Part shown: positions 26,638-37,111 of the stretch, piece by piece
Layout: every line of letters begins with the position of its first letter
Position numbering within the stretch: the stretch's first letter is position 1
Assembly: GCA_016928295.1 (NCBI GenBank)
Contig: JAFGLA010000054.1
Location: 36,736-100,735, forward strand
Direction: 5' to 3'
Length of the DNA: 64,000 nucleotides
Source: Opitutales bacterium
GTDB lineage: Bacteria; Verrucomicrobiota; Verrucomicrobiia; Opitutales; Oceanipulchritudinaceae
Notes under the pieces: model-generated
Databases searched by the model: none
What the model saw: only the letters and a program-made list of their open reading frames with translations
Told to the model about the DNA's origin: nothing
Made by a program: the position numbers and the translations under genes

Positions 26638-27696
26638 TCACAAAATCAGCATCGCGTCGCCGTAGCTAAAGAAGCGGTATTTAAGATCTATAGCCTCTTT
26701 GTATATCTCGAGCATCCACTTTATCCCGTCCGTCGAACCAGGTGTCAAAAATGCAGACACAAGGCAGAGCAGCGTGGAGCGCGGAAGGTGGAAGTTCGTC
26801 AGCATATGCTCAACGTGGAATGTTGACGGCGGGTAGATAAATAGCTGGGCATCGCCCACATATGCCCCGTCCGGTCCGGGCCTTGCCCCCTTGCGGGAAA
26901 AGTCCTCGATGCTGCGCAGGCTGGTTGTGCCGACGGCCAAGCGCGGCCTTGAGGCGTCCGCAAGCGCGGCCACCGTAGCGGAGGGGATAAAGTAGCGCTC
27001 GGAATGCATTTTATGCTCTTCGAGGCTGTCGGTCTGTATGGGCTTGAAGGTGCCGATGCCAACGTTGAGCGTCAGGGGCAGTAGTTCGTGCCCGCGGCGA
27101 AGCAGCTCGGCGTCAACTTCGGGCGTGAAATGCAACCCCGCCGTGGGCGCCGCCACCGCGCCAAGGTGACTTGGGTCGGCAAAGGTGGTCTGGTAGCGCG
27201 TCTCGTCCTCGCGCGTGGAGTGTTCGCGCTGGATGTATGGCGGGAGGGGGATTTCGCCGTGCGCGCTGGCAAAGCTTTGCACGTCGTAGCGGGCCGGCAG
27301 GTCAAACTGCACTAGCGCCCTACCCTCGTCCGCCTTGTCCAACACGGTGGCGCGTGCGCCTTCGGCCAAGATGAAGTGCGAGCCTATCTTGAGCTTCTTC
27401 CCGGGCCTTAACATGCACCACCACTTGTGCGAGTCTTCACCCGGATTGAGCAGCAGGCACTCCACCGCTCCGCCAGAGAGGCGCTGGCCGCGAAGGCGGG
27501 CTTTCAGTACGCTCACATCGTTGCGAAACAGGCGAGTGCGAGCGGGCAAAAACTCCGGCAGGTCTTTGAACAGGGCGTGCTCGGGCTTTGCACAGCCGCG
27601 ACGGACGACAATCAGGCGGGATTCATCCCTTTTGTCTGCGGGGCACTGGGCAATGCGTTCGGGGGGAAGCTCATAATCGAAAAGTGACGAATCCAT
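26638..27696 (-). CDS. queA: S-adenosylmethionine:tRNA ribosyltransferase-isomerase (queuosine synthesis)
   Basis: This 352-residue enzyme transfers the ribosyl part of SAM to 7-aminomethyl-7-deazaguanine in tRNA, giving epoxyqueuosine. The N-terminus carries the family pattern LFDYELPPERIAQCPADKRDESRL. Other hallmarks are ERYQT-like ETRYQTTFAD, GAVAAPTAGLHFT, GIGTFKPIQ, HSERYFIP, AVGTTSLRSIE and MLTNFHLPRSTLLCLVSAF. The length is normal. No tgt or other queuosine gene is adjacent, and I see no preQ1 riboswitch upstream. It converges on ndk. Confidence 0.96.
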   Translation of the reverse strand: MDSSLFDYELPPERIAQCPADKRDESRLIVVRRGCAKPEHALFKDLPEFLPARTRLFRNDVSVLKARLRGQRLSGGAVECLLLNPGEDSHKWWCMLRPGKKLKIGSHFILAEGARATVLDKADEGRALVQFDLPARYDVQSFASAHGEIPLPPYIQREHSTREDETRYQTTFADPSHLGAVAAPTAGLHFTPEVDAELLRRGHELLPLTLNVGIGTFKPIQTDSLEEHKMHSERYFIPSATVAALADASRPRLAVGTTSLRSIEDFSRKGARPGPDGAYVGDAQLFIYPPSTFHVEHMLTNFHLPRSTLLCLVSAFLTPGSTDGIKWMLEIYKEAIDLKYRFFSYGDAMLIL

Positions 27697-28112
27697 GTGT
27701 AAGCCTATACTACAAAGCGCGAAGTCTGCACATGGCGAGCCATAAGAGTTCGGGACTACTTGACAAAACCGCCGACTAGCAAAGCTGAACGCGCACGCAG
27801 ATTCGCCAACAACCGCTTATCAGCTATAAAGACCGTCCGGCAGAAAAAGAGGGCAAAACGTATGTTTTGTAAGATACTGCCAACGTTCTCTTAAACAAAG
27901 GAACACACATAACGAAGAAACATAATACCCGCATGGACTTTCGTTAGCCCAAAGGGAGAGAGTTCCAGACATCCCTTGCGCATAGTGATGGGGAGCGTCT
28001 GTCGAACCAGACAGAGATACTAGGGGGACGCATCAGGGAGAGGTGCGTCCCCCATTTAGTAAACATAGAAGGCACCCGAACCGGTTAGAGGGGAAAGAGG
28101 CGTTTAACGGCC
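27697..28112. other. Intergenic region with three consecutive hairpins
   Basis: This is a 416-base gap between the hybrid kinase stop and the queA start, both minus. It includes AAGGGA...TCCCTT (about 27951-27976), TCTGTC-GAACCA-GACAGA (27998-28015), and a perfect 10-bp stem GGGGGACGCA / TGCGTCCCCC (28023-28032 and 28044-28053). None is followed by a good U-run. It could be a small structured RNA or the kinase mRNA 3' structure. No gene is seen. Confidence 0.45.
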
Positions 28113-29954
28113 TTAGTTGCGGCTAGGATCACGGAGCTTCTGCCCAGCCCACCTTTCAAGGCACAGGCGGATATCCCTCTTGCGAACTGGCTTGCAGAGG
28201 AAGTCCACAATTCCGCTAGTTACGGCAAGTCTTCTGTCCTCTGGCGTATCCACGCCCGTCATGGCGATAACTGCGGGAAAGGTTCTCAGAACATCTTGCG
28301 ATTCCTGCTCCATGCCGCGGCGGCGAATGGCGGAGGCAACATCAAAGCCGCTCATGTCTGGCAGGCGTAGATCGGTGAACACTATGTCAAAGTCCTCCAT
28401 GGCCTCAGCATCTATTGCGGCGGCACCGGAATTAACGACCGTCGGGATGACGCCGAAACTCTTGAGCATCAGCACGGCCACGCGCTGGCTGACGGGGTCG
28501 TCCTCCACGATCAGCACCCTTGCGCGAAAACGTTCCTGACGCGCCCCATTGGTGCTTACGATACTCTTGAGCGCATCCGCGGAAGCCTTTTGAAATGGCA
28601 CCGAGAGAATGAATTCGCTCCCCGCCCCTAGCTCGCTGACGCAGCGAATGTTCCCACCCATCAGGTGGGCAAGCTGCTGCGATATGGCCAGGCCAAGCCC
28701 CGTTCCGCCGTAGTTTCTGGCCGTTGACGAAGTAGCCTGCTGGTAGTGCTGGAATAGCTTATCCTGGGCCTCTTGAGAGATGCCTATACCGGTGTCTTTC
28801 ACCGAGATGCGTAGCAGTATCTTGTCGCTACTCTCGTTTTCTATGGCGACTTTCAACGTCACGCTGCCTTCGTGCGTAAACTTCAGCGCGTTGGACAGGA
28901 GGTTGTTCAGAATCTGTCGCAGGCGTGTCGGATCTCCGAGGACAATCGAGGTTCCCTCGGGGGGGATGTCCAGATGAAAGGCGATACCCCTGTCCGCAGC
29001 AAGAACACGGTTCATCAGGGCGATCTCTCCTGTCATTGCAATCCAGTCAAACGGTACGCGCTCAAGCTCCAAACGCCCGACTTCTATCTTTGAATAGTCC
29101 AGAATGTCGTTGAGTAGCTGCAAGAGCGACTCCGCGCTGCGAGAGGCCGTGTTCAGGTAGTTGACTTGCGTGCTGTTCAGCTCTGTCTCGCGCAAGATTT
29201 CCAACATACCCATGAGGCCGTTCACAGGAGTGCGGATCTCGTGGCTCATCGTGGCCAGAAACGCGCTCTTTGCGTTTGCGGAGCTTTCCGCCCGCTCCTT
29301 GGCCTGAAGCAGCCGCCCGTAAAGAGAGTCTTTTTCGAGGCCGAGTATTATGCCGTGCTTGAGCCTTACGTAATGCTGATAACCGAGGGAGTAGGCCATC
29401 ACCGTCAAAATGAGGACCATCGAAAGCGAGTTTACGAAGTTGTCCCTGCCGTGATTGCAAAAGGCCAGAAAAATCCCCAACGCCATCGGAATCGAGTACG
29501 CGATTCCGATGGCGGGCTTGGAGCTGACGATGGATGGAGTCAGCGTCATCACGCCCATGAAAAGCAACAGAAAAGGAAAATTCAAATACTCGTCCGGTCC
29601 ATACAGGTAATTGTATGCCAGCGTCGCCCAAGTCACACTCACAAACATCATCAACGTGTATGCAGCATATAGAAATGGGCGGGCAAGCATAGCCTCGGGC
29701 GATAGCTTGCCAGTGCGGTAAACCAAATACATTCGCCCCATGTAGAGCAGGGCCAAGATAACGAACAAGAATTCAAATAGAGGTTTTTCCTGCACCGGCA
29801 GCATTATCAGCCCAAGTGCGACAACACTGATGAGTCCTGTAAGGGTACCAAAACGAAACTGCGTATGGAATTCCTTAGTCAGCTCGTCATCAAGCTGGCT
29901 TCTCATGACCTTGCTGGCCGTGGGATTATGGAATAGGTTGGGGAATAAACGCAT
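28113..29954 (-). CDS. Membrane-bound hybrid histidine kinase with C-terminal receiver
   Basis: This protein has 613 residues. Five or six membrane helices (about 35-195) are followed by a short coiled linker. The HisKA domain has the phosphoacceptor His238 in ATMSHEIRTPVNGLMG. The HATPase domain has the N box NNLLSNALKFTHEG (350-363), DTGIGI (387-392) and GGTGLGL (416-422). The receiver domain (479-600) has acidic pocket ED(D) at 484-486, phosphoacceptor Asp528 in FTDLRLPDMSG, and the conserved Lys in LCKPVRK. There is no Hpt or output domain, so the phosphate must go to a separate partner not seen here. The architecture resembles RpfC without Hpt. The signal sensed is unknown. Confidence 0.9.
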   Translation of the reverse strand: MRLFPNLFHNPTASKVMRSQLDDELTKEFHTQFRFGTLTGLISVVALGLIMLPVQEKPLFEFLFVILALLYMGRMYLVYRTGKLSPEAMLARPFLYAAYTLMMFVSVTWATLAYNYLYGPDEYLNFPFLLLFMGVMTLTPSIVSSKPAIGIAYSIPMALGIFLAFCNHGRDNFVNSLSMVLILTVMAYSLGYQHYVRLKHGIILGLEKDSLYGRLLQAKERAESSANAKSAFLATMSHEIRTPVNGLMGMLEILRETELNSTQVNYLNTASRSAESLLQLLNDILDYSKIEVGRLELERVPFDWIAMTGEIALMNRVLAADRGIAFHLDIPPEGTSIVLGDPTRLRQILNNLLSNALKFTHEGSVTLKVAIENESSDKILLRISVKDTGIGISQEAQDKLFQHYQQATSSTARNYGGTGLGLAISQQLAHLMGGNIRCVSELGAGSEFILSVPFQKASADALKSIVSTNGARQERFRARVLIVEDDPVSQRVAVLMLKSFGVIPTVVNSGAAAIDAEAMEDFDIVFTDLRLPDMSGFDVASAIRRRGMEQESQDVLRTFPAVIAMTGVDTPEDRRLAVTSGIVDFLCKPVRKRDIRLCLERWAGQKLRDPSRN

Positions 29955-30436
29955 GAACAGGTTTGGTGAACAGGCAGTCAGTGCAAGGCCGTCCCCTCGT
30001 AATTGGACGGACTCTGGCCCCTATGTTATCGGAATAGAGACATATAATTAAAGAAGACAGGGCCTTTCATATAAACGGTCGTTTAAAAGAACTGACTGGT
30101 CATTTTATACGCAGACGGCAGAAAAGCCCACGTTTTGTTCCATTGCACGCCAGCAGCAACTTTAGCTGTGCATCAAACTAATTGATAATCTGACTTTCGA
30201 GCAGGTGTCAGCCCATTTTTACAAAATAATCACGCATTGCGAGTATTACAATCCAACACCTAACTTTGGCCGATAAGCTGGAACACTCATCCACGGTTGT
30301 ACACGCAGGGGACTGGGAAGGCGTGATACCGGTACGCGACAACGCGCCACAAACCCTTGGGCCGCGGCGCGTTGCGTATCAATCCGAATTGTCTTGTTCA
30401 GTCTGCCTTGCGCAATAACGCAGGCGGCTTGAACGA
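29955..30436. other. Intergenic region upstream of the hybrid kinase
   Basis: This is a 482-base AT-richer gap between two minus-strand genes. Near 30335-30380 the arms ACGC..AACGCGCC and GGCGCGTT.GCGT can pair around a 17-base loop just after the neighbouring gene's stop codon, perhaps its 3' end, though without a U-run. The remainder should contain the kinase promoter; nothing else is recognised. Confidence 0.4.
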
Positions 30437-32242
30437 CTATTCGCCTGCGAAGACGATGTCAGGTTCGTAATTGATGATTAGTTTATACTGCTGCCCCGGG
30501 CGCATGACGAGCGGGTGTTCGCGAGCGAGCACCTGAAGGTAATGCACCTTGCCGTAGCAGGTCTTGAACGAAGGCTCGTCGGACACAACTTCAGGGCTCT
30601 TCCAAGCGGCTTGGAAATCGTCCCTCTCCACGCTGCAACGGTGCCCTTCGGCGCCGAGCGTGAAGGTTGTGCCGAGGCGGTAGCGGCTGTGCGGTGCCGC
30701 GATGGGCAGCACATAGCGCATGGATTCGAGCGTCGTTGTCGTCTTGACAGTGAATGTGAACTCACTGCGGACGCTGCGGCCCTGGAACTTCCACTCCACC
30801 TTGCAGGAACCCAGGTCGGGGACGATTTTCTGGTCCACCGAAATGAGGTCCGGCTGTTCAAAGCGGAAGTAGATGGACTTGCGAAGGCCCATGCCTGTAA
30901 CGCACTTCTTGCCGTAGAAGCTGGGGATGACGGTCGCGCCTGCGAACTTCAACTCCGGCAACATTACGGGCAGGTAGCGGTTTACCGGCCAGTCGAACAC
31001 GCCCGGGCAGTGCGGGAAGGCCAGATAGTCGCTGGACTCGTTCTCGCCGCCCACCAGCGGAAGCTGGATGTGCAGGCCGCTTTCGGAATCCTGATATAGG
31101 AACAAGCCCTGCTCCTTCTTGTTGCCCTTGTCAAAAATGACATAACGGCCACCGGAACGGGGAGCCACAGGTGCGCCGCCGAGGCTGCCGCCAATAGAAC
31201 GGGCTAGGCGCGCCCATTGGCAAAGGTAGCGTGCGCCGTCGTAGTCGGCAATGCGGCTGGTGTGGCTGGGCGTAGTCTCGCGTTCGCCGTCGCGCACGAC
31301 AAGATAGCCGTGCTCCTGATCCAGATACGTCATGAAGAAGAACTGGAACATGCGGCGAAGCATGTCATTATAAAGGTCTTTCTGCTCGTCGGCAATCCAG
31401 CCGTCGCGCATCGCCTGCATGACAAGACTTATAAGATGCATCTGCCCGTAGGCACCGACGCTGCGCCCGTAGGCCCAGCCGAGGCCGTCGCTGCGGACCA
31501 TGTCCGGCAGCACGCGAAGGTACTTGTCCGCCACGGTGCGCAGGCTTGGCAGCTTGCGCTCGCGCAGGTGCATATTTGCATGAAGCTGTATGCACTGCCT
31601 GAGGAACACGAGGCTCATCACGCCGCTGACATCGAACATGCCCCCTACGCCCATCTTTGGGGCATCGTCAACAAAGCCCGCGCTGCTGTTTTCAGCCACG
31701 CGCTCTACAAAACGGTCGAGAAGACGCCCTGTCTCGTCCTTCTTTGAAAGGCCGAGGCTGAAACGGGCCACGCTCTTGGCGACGTTGAAGCACTGGAAAT
31801 GATCGTAGCACTTGTTCGCGGGGTCCGCGGCAAGCTCGTCATGATCGGTGCGCATCAACAGGCGCCGATCAAGGGCTTCTCGCGTGGGGTCAAGCAAACG
31901 CTCCCACACAAGATTCCTGTCCTTGGCAGGACCGAAGGCAAGAAGGCCGAGCGCGGCGTAAGCCAGCCCGTTCTCATTCTCCTCTCCGGAAAAGGCCTGC
32001 GCGGTTATGCAACGCGCTGCCAGGTCCACCAGATCGAACGTCTGACCTTGTGAGGTCTTCAACGTCGTCTCTCCGGTGGCTCGGTAAAACTCGCCTATGG
32101 CCATGGCGGCGTGGCCGGACTCGTCCGGGCGCGACAGCTCGCCTTCGACAGGGACGATTGTGCCGTCCTGTCTGATAGCTCCAAGGTTATGGCCCAACAT
32201 CGAATGGGCCATATCAAGACATTGGTCCGCAAAATTATGCAT
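30437..32242 (-). CDS. Unrecognised two-domain protein, helical toroid plus beta-sandwich (possible polysaccharide-lyase-like)
   Basis: This protein has 601 residues from the ATG at 32242 (MHNFADQCLDMAHSMLG). Residues about 1-370 are mostly helical with repeated hairpins typical of an (alpha/alpha) toroid (for example HAAMAIGEFYRATGE and YLCQWARLARSIGG). Residues about 385-600 look beta-rich (LFLYQDSESGLHIQLPLVGG, YFRFEQPDLISVDQKI, YKLIINYEPDI). This layout recalls heparinase II/III and related lyases, but I cannot point to a catalytic motif and see no signal peptide from this start. The frame stays open another 83 codons upstream with a hydrophobic stretch; that part is AT-rich and lacks an ATG at its head, so I left it out. 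Confidence 0.6.
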   Translation of the reverse strand: MHNFADQCLDMAHSMLGHNLGAIRQDGTIVPVEGELSRPDESGHAAMAIGEFYRATGETTLKTSQGQTFDLVDLAARCITAQAFSGEENENGLAYAALGLLAFGPAKDRNLVWERLLDPTREALDRRLLMRTDHDELAADPANKCYDHFQCFNVAKSVARFSLGLSKKDETGRLLDRFVERVAENSSAGFVDDAPKMGVGGMFDVSGVMSLVFLRQCIQLHANMHLRERKLPSLRTVADKYLRVLPDMVRSDGLGWAYGRSVGAYGQMHLISLVMQAMRDGWIADEQKDLYNDMLRRMFQFFFMTYLDQEHGYLVVRDGERETTPSHTSRIADYDGARYLCQWARLARSIGGSLGGAPVAPRSGGRYVIFDKGNKKEQGLFLYQDSESGLHIQLPLVGGENESSDYLAFPHCPGVFDWPVNRYLPVMLPELKFAGATVIPSFYGKKCVTGMGLRKSIYFRFEQPDLISVDQKIVPDLGSCKVEWKFQGRSVRSEFTFTVKTTTTLESMRYVLPIAAPHSRYRLGTTFTLGAEGHRCSVERDDFQAAWKSPEVVSDEPSFKTCYGKVHYLQVLAREHPLVMRPGQQYKLIINYEPDIVFAGE

Positions 32243-32642
32243 GCGACAAAGCCCTATACCTTTGGGCTTAATACCGAGGCCAATCAAGGAAAAAACCAGA
32301 ACTAACAAAAAAAAGAATGAATTAAATAAGTGTAACGCACCCGCATACGCGCACGCGCGAGAACGCACGCTTTTGTATACGCCTGCGCACACATTCGCAA
32401 CGGCACCCCGGCGAAACAGAGCTGAAACGACTGCGACAAATGAAGAAAAAGAGGCAAAACGACCAGAAATGACTTGAACAGGATGCAGCAACGTCTATTA
32501 CTCGCTCCCTTACAAATTGCACGATGGCTGTATGCAAAGCCGACGAGCGCGATAAAATGCCACGCAATGCGGGAAAATTAGATTGACCCGAGGCTTGGTA
32601 TTATCAAACTCTGTCTCTTTGCATCTTTTACAGTCTTGTTGC
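32243..32642. other. Intergenic region upstream of tRNA-Thr and the toroid-protein gene
   Basis: These 400 bases lie between divergent units, with an A-rich tract around 32295-32320. The tRNA-tuf-rpo transcript should start near its right end, and TTGACC with TATTAT is visible at about 32583-32603 but with too short a spacer to call. No gene is supported. Confidence 0.35.
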
Positions 32643-32718
<76 letters not shown>

Positions 32719-32782
32719 TTTTACTAGACAGTAGAGAAACACTTAAGTCTTACAGAGTTAATACACAAATCCGCTAACCTCC

Positions 32783-33973
<1,191 letters not shown>

Positions 33974-34015
33974 TTAATCTCCGGCGATCCGGTCGAAAGA
34001 CACCTTACAGGGGTG

Positions 34016-34043
34016 GCCGGAAGTCTGGAAACAGACTTCCGGC
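34016..34043 (+). other. Perfect 12-bp hairpin with GAAA tetraloop between tuf and tRNA-Trp
   Basis: GCCGGAAGTCTG-GAAA-CAGACTTCCGGC is a perfect stem 43 bases after the tuf stop. No U-run follows, so it is more likely a processing or stability element (for example an RNase III site) than a terminator. Confidence 0.65.
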
Positions 34044-34079
34044 TGCGCCGTCTAAAAGACAATTTCCTCAAAGGAATAC

Positions 34080-34155
34080 AGGGCAATAGCTCAATTGGTA
34101 GAGCGTCGGTCTCCAAAACCGTAGGCTGGGGGTTCGAGTCCCTCTTGCCCTGCCA
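34080..34155 (+). tRNA. tRNA-Trp (anticodon CCA)
   Basis: This is a 76-base cloverleaf: acceptor AGGGCAA/TTGCCCT is perfect, discriminator G, CCA encoded. The anticodon loop CTCCAAA gives CCA, and the T arm has GTTCGAGTC. It lies between tuf and secE, a common arrangement. Confidence 0.96.
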
Positions 34156-34264
34156 TTCTTTTTTAAGAACTGGTTAGAGAAACAACACGCAGCAAGGAAG
34201 TCCGGGCCATACACGGAATCTAGACATTATAGAGCCGAAGGAACGCAACCCGGACCAAACGCAA

Positions 34265-34474
34265 ATGGCAAATCCCTTCCGAAAGACAAGGCAGTTCTAC
34301 CACGAGACAATAGGTGAACTGAAAAAGACCGTGTGGCCCACACGCACCGAACTGCGTAACTCCACAATCGTTGTCATCATCACAATGTTTCTGCTCGGCG
34401 GATTTACCGTCGTGGCAGATTTCAGCGTGTACAGCTGGGTTCAAATGCTGACCAAACTGGTCACAAGGCAGTAA
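34265..34474 (+). CDS. secE: Preprotein translocase subunit SecE
   Basis: This 69-residue protein has one C-terminal membrane helix (about 36-58) after the conserved cytoplasmic amphipathic segment FYHETIGELKKTVWPTRTEL. SecE clamps the two halves of SecY in the Sec translocon. It is the short single-helix form found in most bacteria outside the enterics. It lies directly upstream of nusG, as is usual. Confidence 0.95.
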   Translation: MANPFRKTRQFYHETIGELKKTVWPTRTELRNSTIVVIITMFLLGGFTVVADFSVYSWVQMLTKLVTRQ

Positions 34475-34519
34475 CACACAGCCCATTCGCGACCCAACAC
34501 CCCGCCTTAACAAAGCACG

Positions 34520-35095
34520 ATGACACAGGAAAATACAGCCAAGCAAGGCCGCTGGTACGTTGTCCAGACCCTTTCCAACCTTGAAAACAAGGTAAAGAAC
34601 TTCATCGAGAAGCAACTGGCCTTCCAGGAGATGGAAGACTACATTTTCGAGGTTCTCATGCCCACCGAAGTAGTCACCGAGGTGAAGAACGGAAAGAAGT
34701 CCCAAAAGACGCGTAAACTCTACCCGGGCTACGTATTCCTGCACATGCGCCTCTACGACGAGGACGGCAAGCTGCTGCAAAAGCCCTGGTACTATGTCAA
34801 CGGCGTGGACGGGGTCATCGGTTTTGTCGGTGGGCAAAGCCCGCACGCGCTCAAGGACGACGAAATCGCCCGCATTCTGGACAACGCCAAGGAAGCGGTA
34901 GGCAAGGAAGTGCCTAAGGTTCAGTATGAAGTCGGCGAAAACGTCCGCATCACAGACGGGCCCTTCCTCAACCTTAACGGCACTATCGACGAGATTGACC
35001 AACTCGCCGGAAAGCTGAAGGTATCCGTATCCATTTTCGGTCGCTTCACACCTGTCACACTTGAATTCTGGCAGGTGGAACGAGTCGTCGAATAG
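34520..35095 (+). CDS. nusG: Transcription termination/antitermination factor NusG
   Basis: This 191-residue protein has an N-terminal NGN domain (about 8-120, starting RWYVVQTLSNLENKVK) that binds RNA polymerase. The C-terminal KOW domain (about 135-190, GENVRITDGPFLNLNGTIDEI) contacts Rho or ribosomal S10. The NGN domain carries the family segments LYPGYVFLHM and VIGFVGG. It lies 45 bases after secE and 49 before rplK. Confidence 0.97.
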   Translation: MTQENTAKQGRWYVVQTLSNLENKVKNFIEKQLAFQEMEDYIFEVLMPTEVVTEVKNGKKSQKTRKLYPGYVFLHMRLYDEDGKLLQKPWYYVNGVDGVIGFVGGQSPHALKDDEIARILDNAKEAVGKEVPKVQYEVGENVRITDGPFLNLNGTIDEIDQLAGKLKVSVSIFGRFTPVTLEFWQVERVVE

Positions 35096-35144
35096 CGCAA
35101 AGAAGCGCAACAATTTACAATAACAAGCCTTTTATCCGACCATC

Positions 35145-35567
35145 ATGGCTAAGAAAGTCACAGGACAGATCAAGTTGCAACTCCCTGCCGGAGCCGCCAA
35201 TCCGGCTCCTCCCGTCGGCCCCGCCCTTGGTGCGGCTGGCGTGAACATCATGGCATTCTGCAAGGAGTTCAACGCGCGCACAAAGGACCAGGCAGGCATG
35301 ATCCTGCCCGCTATCATCACCGTCTACGCCGACCGCTCCTTCACCTTCGAGTTGAAGAGCCCGCCCGCCTCCATCCTTCTTAAGAAGGCTGCGAAGGTGG
35401 CTTCCGGCTCGGGCGTGCCCAACCGCGACAAGGTTGGCAAGGTGACCAAGGCCCAGGTGGCAGAAATTGCGGAGATTAAAAAGGCCGACCTCGGGGCGAA
35501 CAGCGCCGAAGCCGCAGCCCGCATCATCGAAGGCACAGCCCGCTCGATGGGTATCGACGTAATATAA
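35145..35567 (+). CDS. rplK: 50S ribosomal protein L11
   Basis: This 140-residue protein opens with [14 protein letters not shown], and PPVGPALG follows. The C-terminal RNA-binding domain includes KSPPAS and [12 protein letters not shown]11 builds the GTPase-associated centre of the 50S subunit. A gap of 188 bases separates it from rplA, longer than usual for this gene pair. Confidence 0.97.
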   Translation: MAKKVTGQIKLQLPAGAANPAPPVGPALGAAGVNIMAFCKEFNARTKDQAGMILPAIITVYADRSFTFELKSPPASILLKKAAKVASGSGVPNRDKVGKVTKAQVAEIAEIKKADLGANSAEAAARIIEGTARSMGIDVI

Positions 35568-35755
35568 GTTTTTTCAGGCCACAAGCCCATGCACGCCAAA
35601 CAAACGGCGAGCACAGGCGCACGGCCTTTGGAGCCAAGGCATAAAGGCGCCCGCGTTCATAATAACAAGAGCGCCATCGTCAAAGCCTTTGCTCAAAACA
35701 CATCCAACAAGTCCGTTCACAAAAATAAATTCTCGGGAAGGGAGTTTGCACTAAC
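35568..35755 (+). other. Long rplK-rplA spacer
   Basis: The rplK-rplA junction is usually short. Here 188 bases separate them, with a small stem GCCTT...AAGGC near 35624-35640 and a GGGAAGGGAG purine run 11 bases before the rplA ATG. An L1-binding control site or internal promoter could lie here, but I cannot show one. Confidence 0.35.
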
Positions 35756-36448
35756 ATGTATCACAGCAAACGTTATCGCACCGCCCGCGAGCAATCCGAC
35801 GCCCTCAAGACCTACCCGGTCGAAGAAGCGGTAAAGGTGCTCAGCGGTTTCGCAAAAGCCAAGTTCAACGAAACTGTTGAGCTGTCGGTCAACCTCGGCG
35901 TTGACCCCAAGCAGAGCAACCAGATGGTCCGCGGCATTGTCAGCCTGCCCAAGGGCAGCGGCAAGAAAGTCCGCGTGGTTGTCTTCACCGAAAACGCTGA
36001 CGCAGCAATCGCCGCCGGAGCGGACGAAGCAGGCTTCCTCGACCTTATCAAGAAGGTCGAAGACGGATGGATGGACTTTGACGTAGCCGTCGCAACGACA
36101 ACTGCCATGAAGGAAGTTCGTCGCGTAGCCCGCGTGCTCGGTCCCCGCGGACTCATGCCAAACCCCAAAAGCGGCACAGTTACCGACGACGTAGCGGGCG
36201 CCCTTAACGCCATCAAGCTCGGCGGTCGCGTCGAGTTCAAGATGGACAAGACGGGCAACGTCGGCGTCGTGGTCGGCAAGCGCACACACAGCGAGGCGGA
36301 TCTGGTTGAAAACATCAACGCCGCCATCGAAGGCATTGCCAAGGCAAAGCCGGACGCAATCAAGGGCCGCTACATCAAGAGCATGACAATCAGTGCCACG
36401 ATGAGCCCCTCCGTGCGCCTCGACCCCGCAATCTTCGCCAGCATCTAA
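35756..36448 (+). CDS. rplA: 50S ribosomal protein L1
   Basis: This 230-residue protein forms the mobile L1 stalk of the 50S subunit and is a translational repressor in many bacteria. Recognisable blocks are FNETVELSVNLGVDPKQSNQ, RGIVSLPKGSGK, RVLGPRGLMPNPKSGTV and a C-terminal GRYIKSMTISATMSPSVRLD. Length and start are normal; 21 bases separate it from rplJ. Confidence 0.97.
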   Translation: MYHSKRYRTAREQSDALKTYPVEEAVKVLSGFAKAKFNETVELSVNLGVDPKQSNQMVRGIVSLPKGSGKKVRVVVFTENADAAIAAGADEAGFLDLIKKVEDGWMDFDVAVATTTAMKEVRRVARVLGPRGLMPNPKSGTVTDDVAGALNAIKLGGRVEFKMDKTGNVGVVVGKRTHSEADLVENINAAIEGIAKAKPDAIKGRYIKSMTISATMSPSVRLDPAIFASI

Positions 36449-36469
36449 TACAAGGGAGAATACAAAACA

Positions 36470-36991
36470 ATGAGACCCGAAAAACAGTTTCTCGTAGAAG
36501 AAGTCGGTGCCTATCTGGACAAGTCCGACTACGCACTGCTGGCGGAATACACCCGTTTCACCGTGGCCGAAGTGGCCCTGTTGCGCGGCAAACTCAAGCC
36601 CCTCGGCGCGGAGTTCCACGTCATCAAGGGCACCATCCTTTCCAAAGCGGTTGAATCGCGCGGCCTTCCCGCCGTGGACAGCCTCCTTGGCGGCCAGCTC
36701 GCCCTCATAAGCGGCGGCACGGACGTAGCCAGCATTGTCAAGGCCCTCGAAGCATTCTTCAAGGACAAGGACAAAGGCGAACTCAAGGGCGCTCTTCTGG
36801 CCGGTCAGCTCATCGGCAAGAACCGCATCGGCGAACTGCGCACCCTGCCCACCATGGACCAGGCCCGCGCACAGCTTCTGGCCCTTCTCAACACACCGGC
36901 CACGACGCTCGTCCGCCTCATCGGCACGCCCAGCCAGCAGCTGGTCAACGTTCTGGACGCGCTCGTTCGCAAGAACGGCGAAGCGGCCTAG
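36470..36991 (+). CDS. rplJ: 50S ribosomal protein L10
   Basis: This 173-residue protein anchors L7/L12 dimers to the ribosome base. It starts RPEKQFLVEEVGAYL and shows the family core around YTRFTVAEVALLRGKL, followed by a C-terminal helix that binds L12. It is one of two ribosomal protein genes here with a clear Shine-Dalgarno-like sequence (AAGGGAG). With only 21 bases to rplA there is no room for the long L10-leader structure known from other phyla. Confidence 0.95.
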   Translation: MRPEKQFLVEEVGAYLDKSDYALLAEYTRFTVAEVALLRGKLKPLGAEFHVIKGTILSKAVESRGLPAVDSLLGGQLALISGGTDVASIVKALEAFFKDKDKGELKGALLAGQLIGKNRIGELRTLPTMDQARAQLLALLNTPATTLVRLIGTPSQQLVNVLDALVRKNGEAA

Positions 36992-37111
36992 TTCAAACCT
37001 TCAGTTTATCCACTCTTAATCAATCTCAACAATATAAGCCCGTTAGGGGAAAAGAGACCCTTAAACGAACCCATACAACTTGGGACGCTAACAGGCGAAA
37101 AGGAGAATACC

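Noticed and set aside
32243..32491. N-terminal extension of the toroid protein with a hydrophobic segment
   Set aside because: It begins with TTG, is AT-rich unlike the gene body, and the hydrophobicity follows from T-rich sequence; kept only as an alternative.
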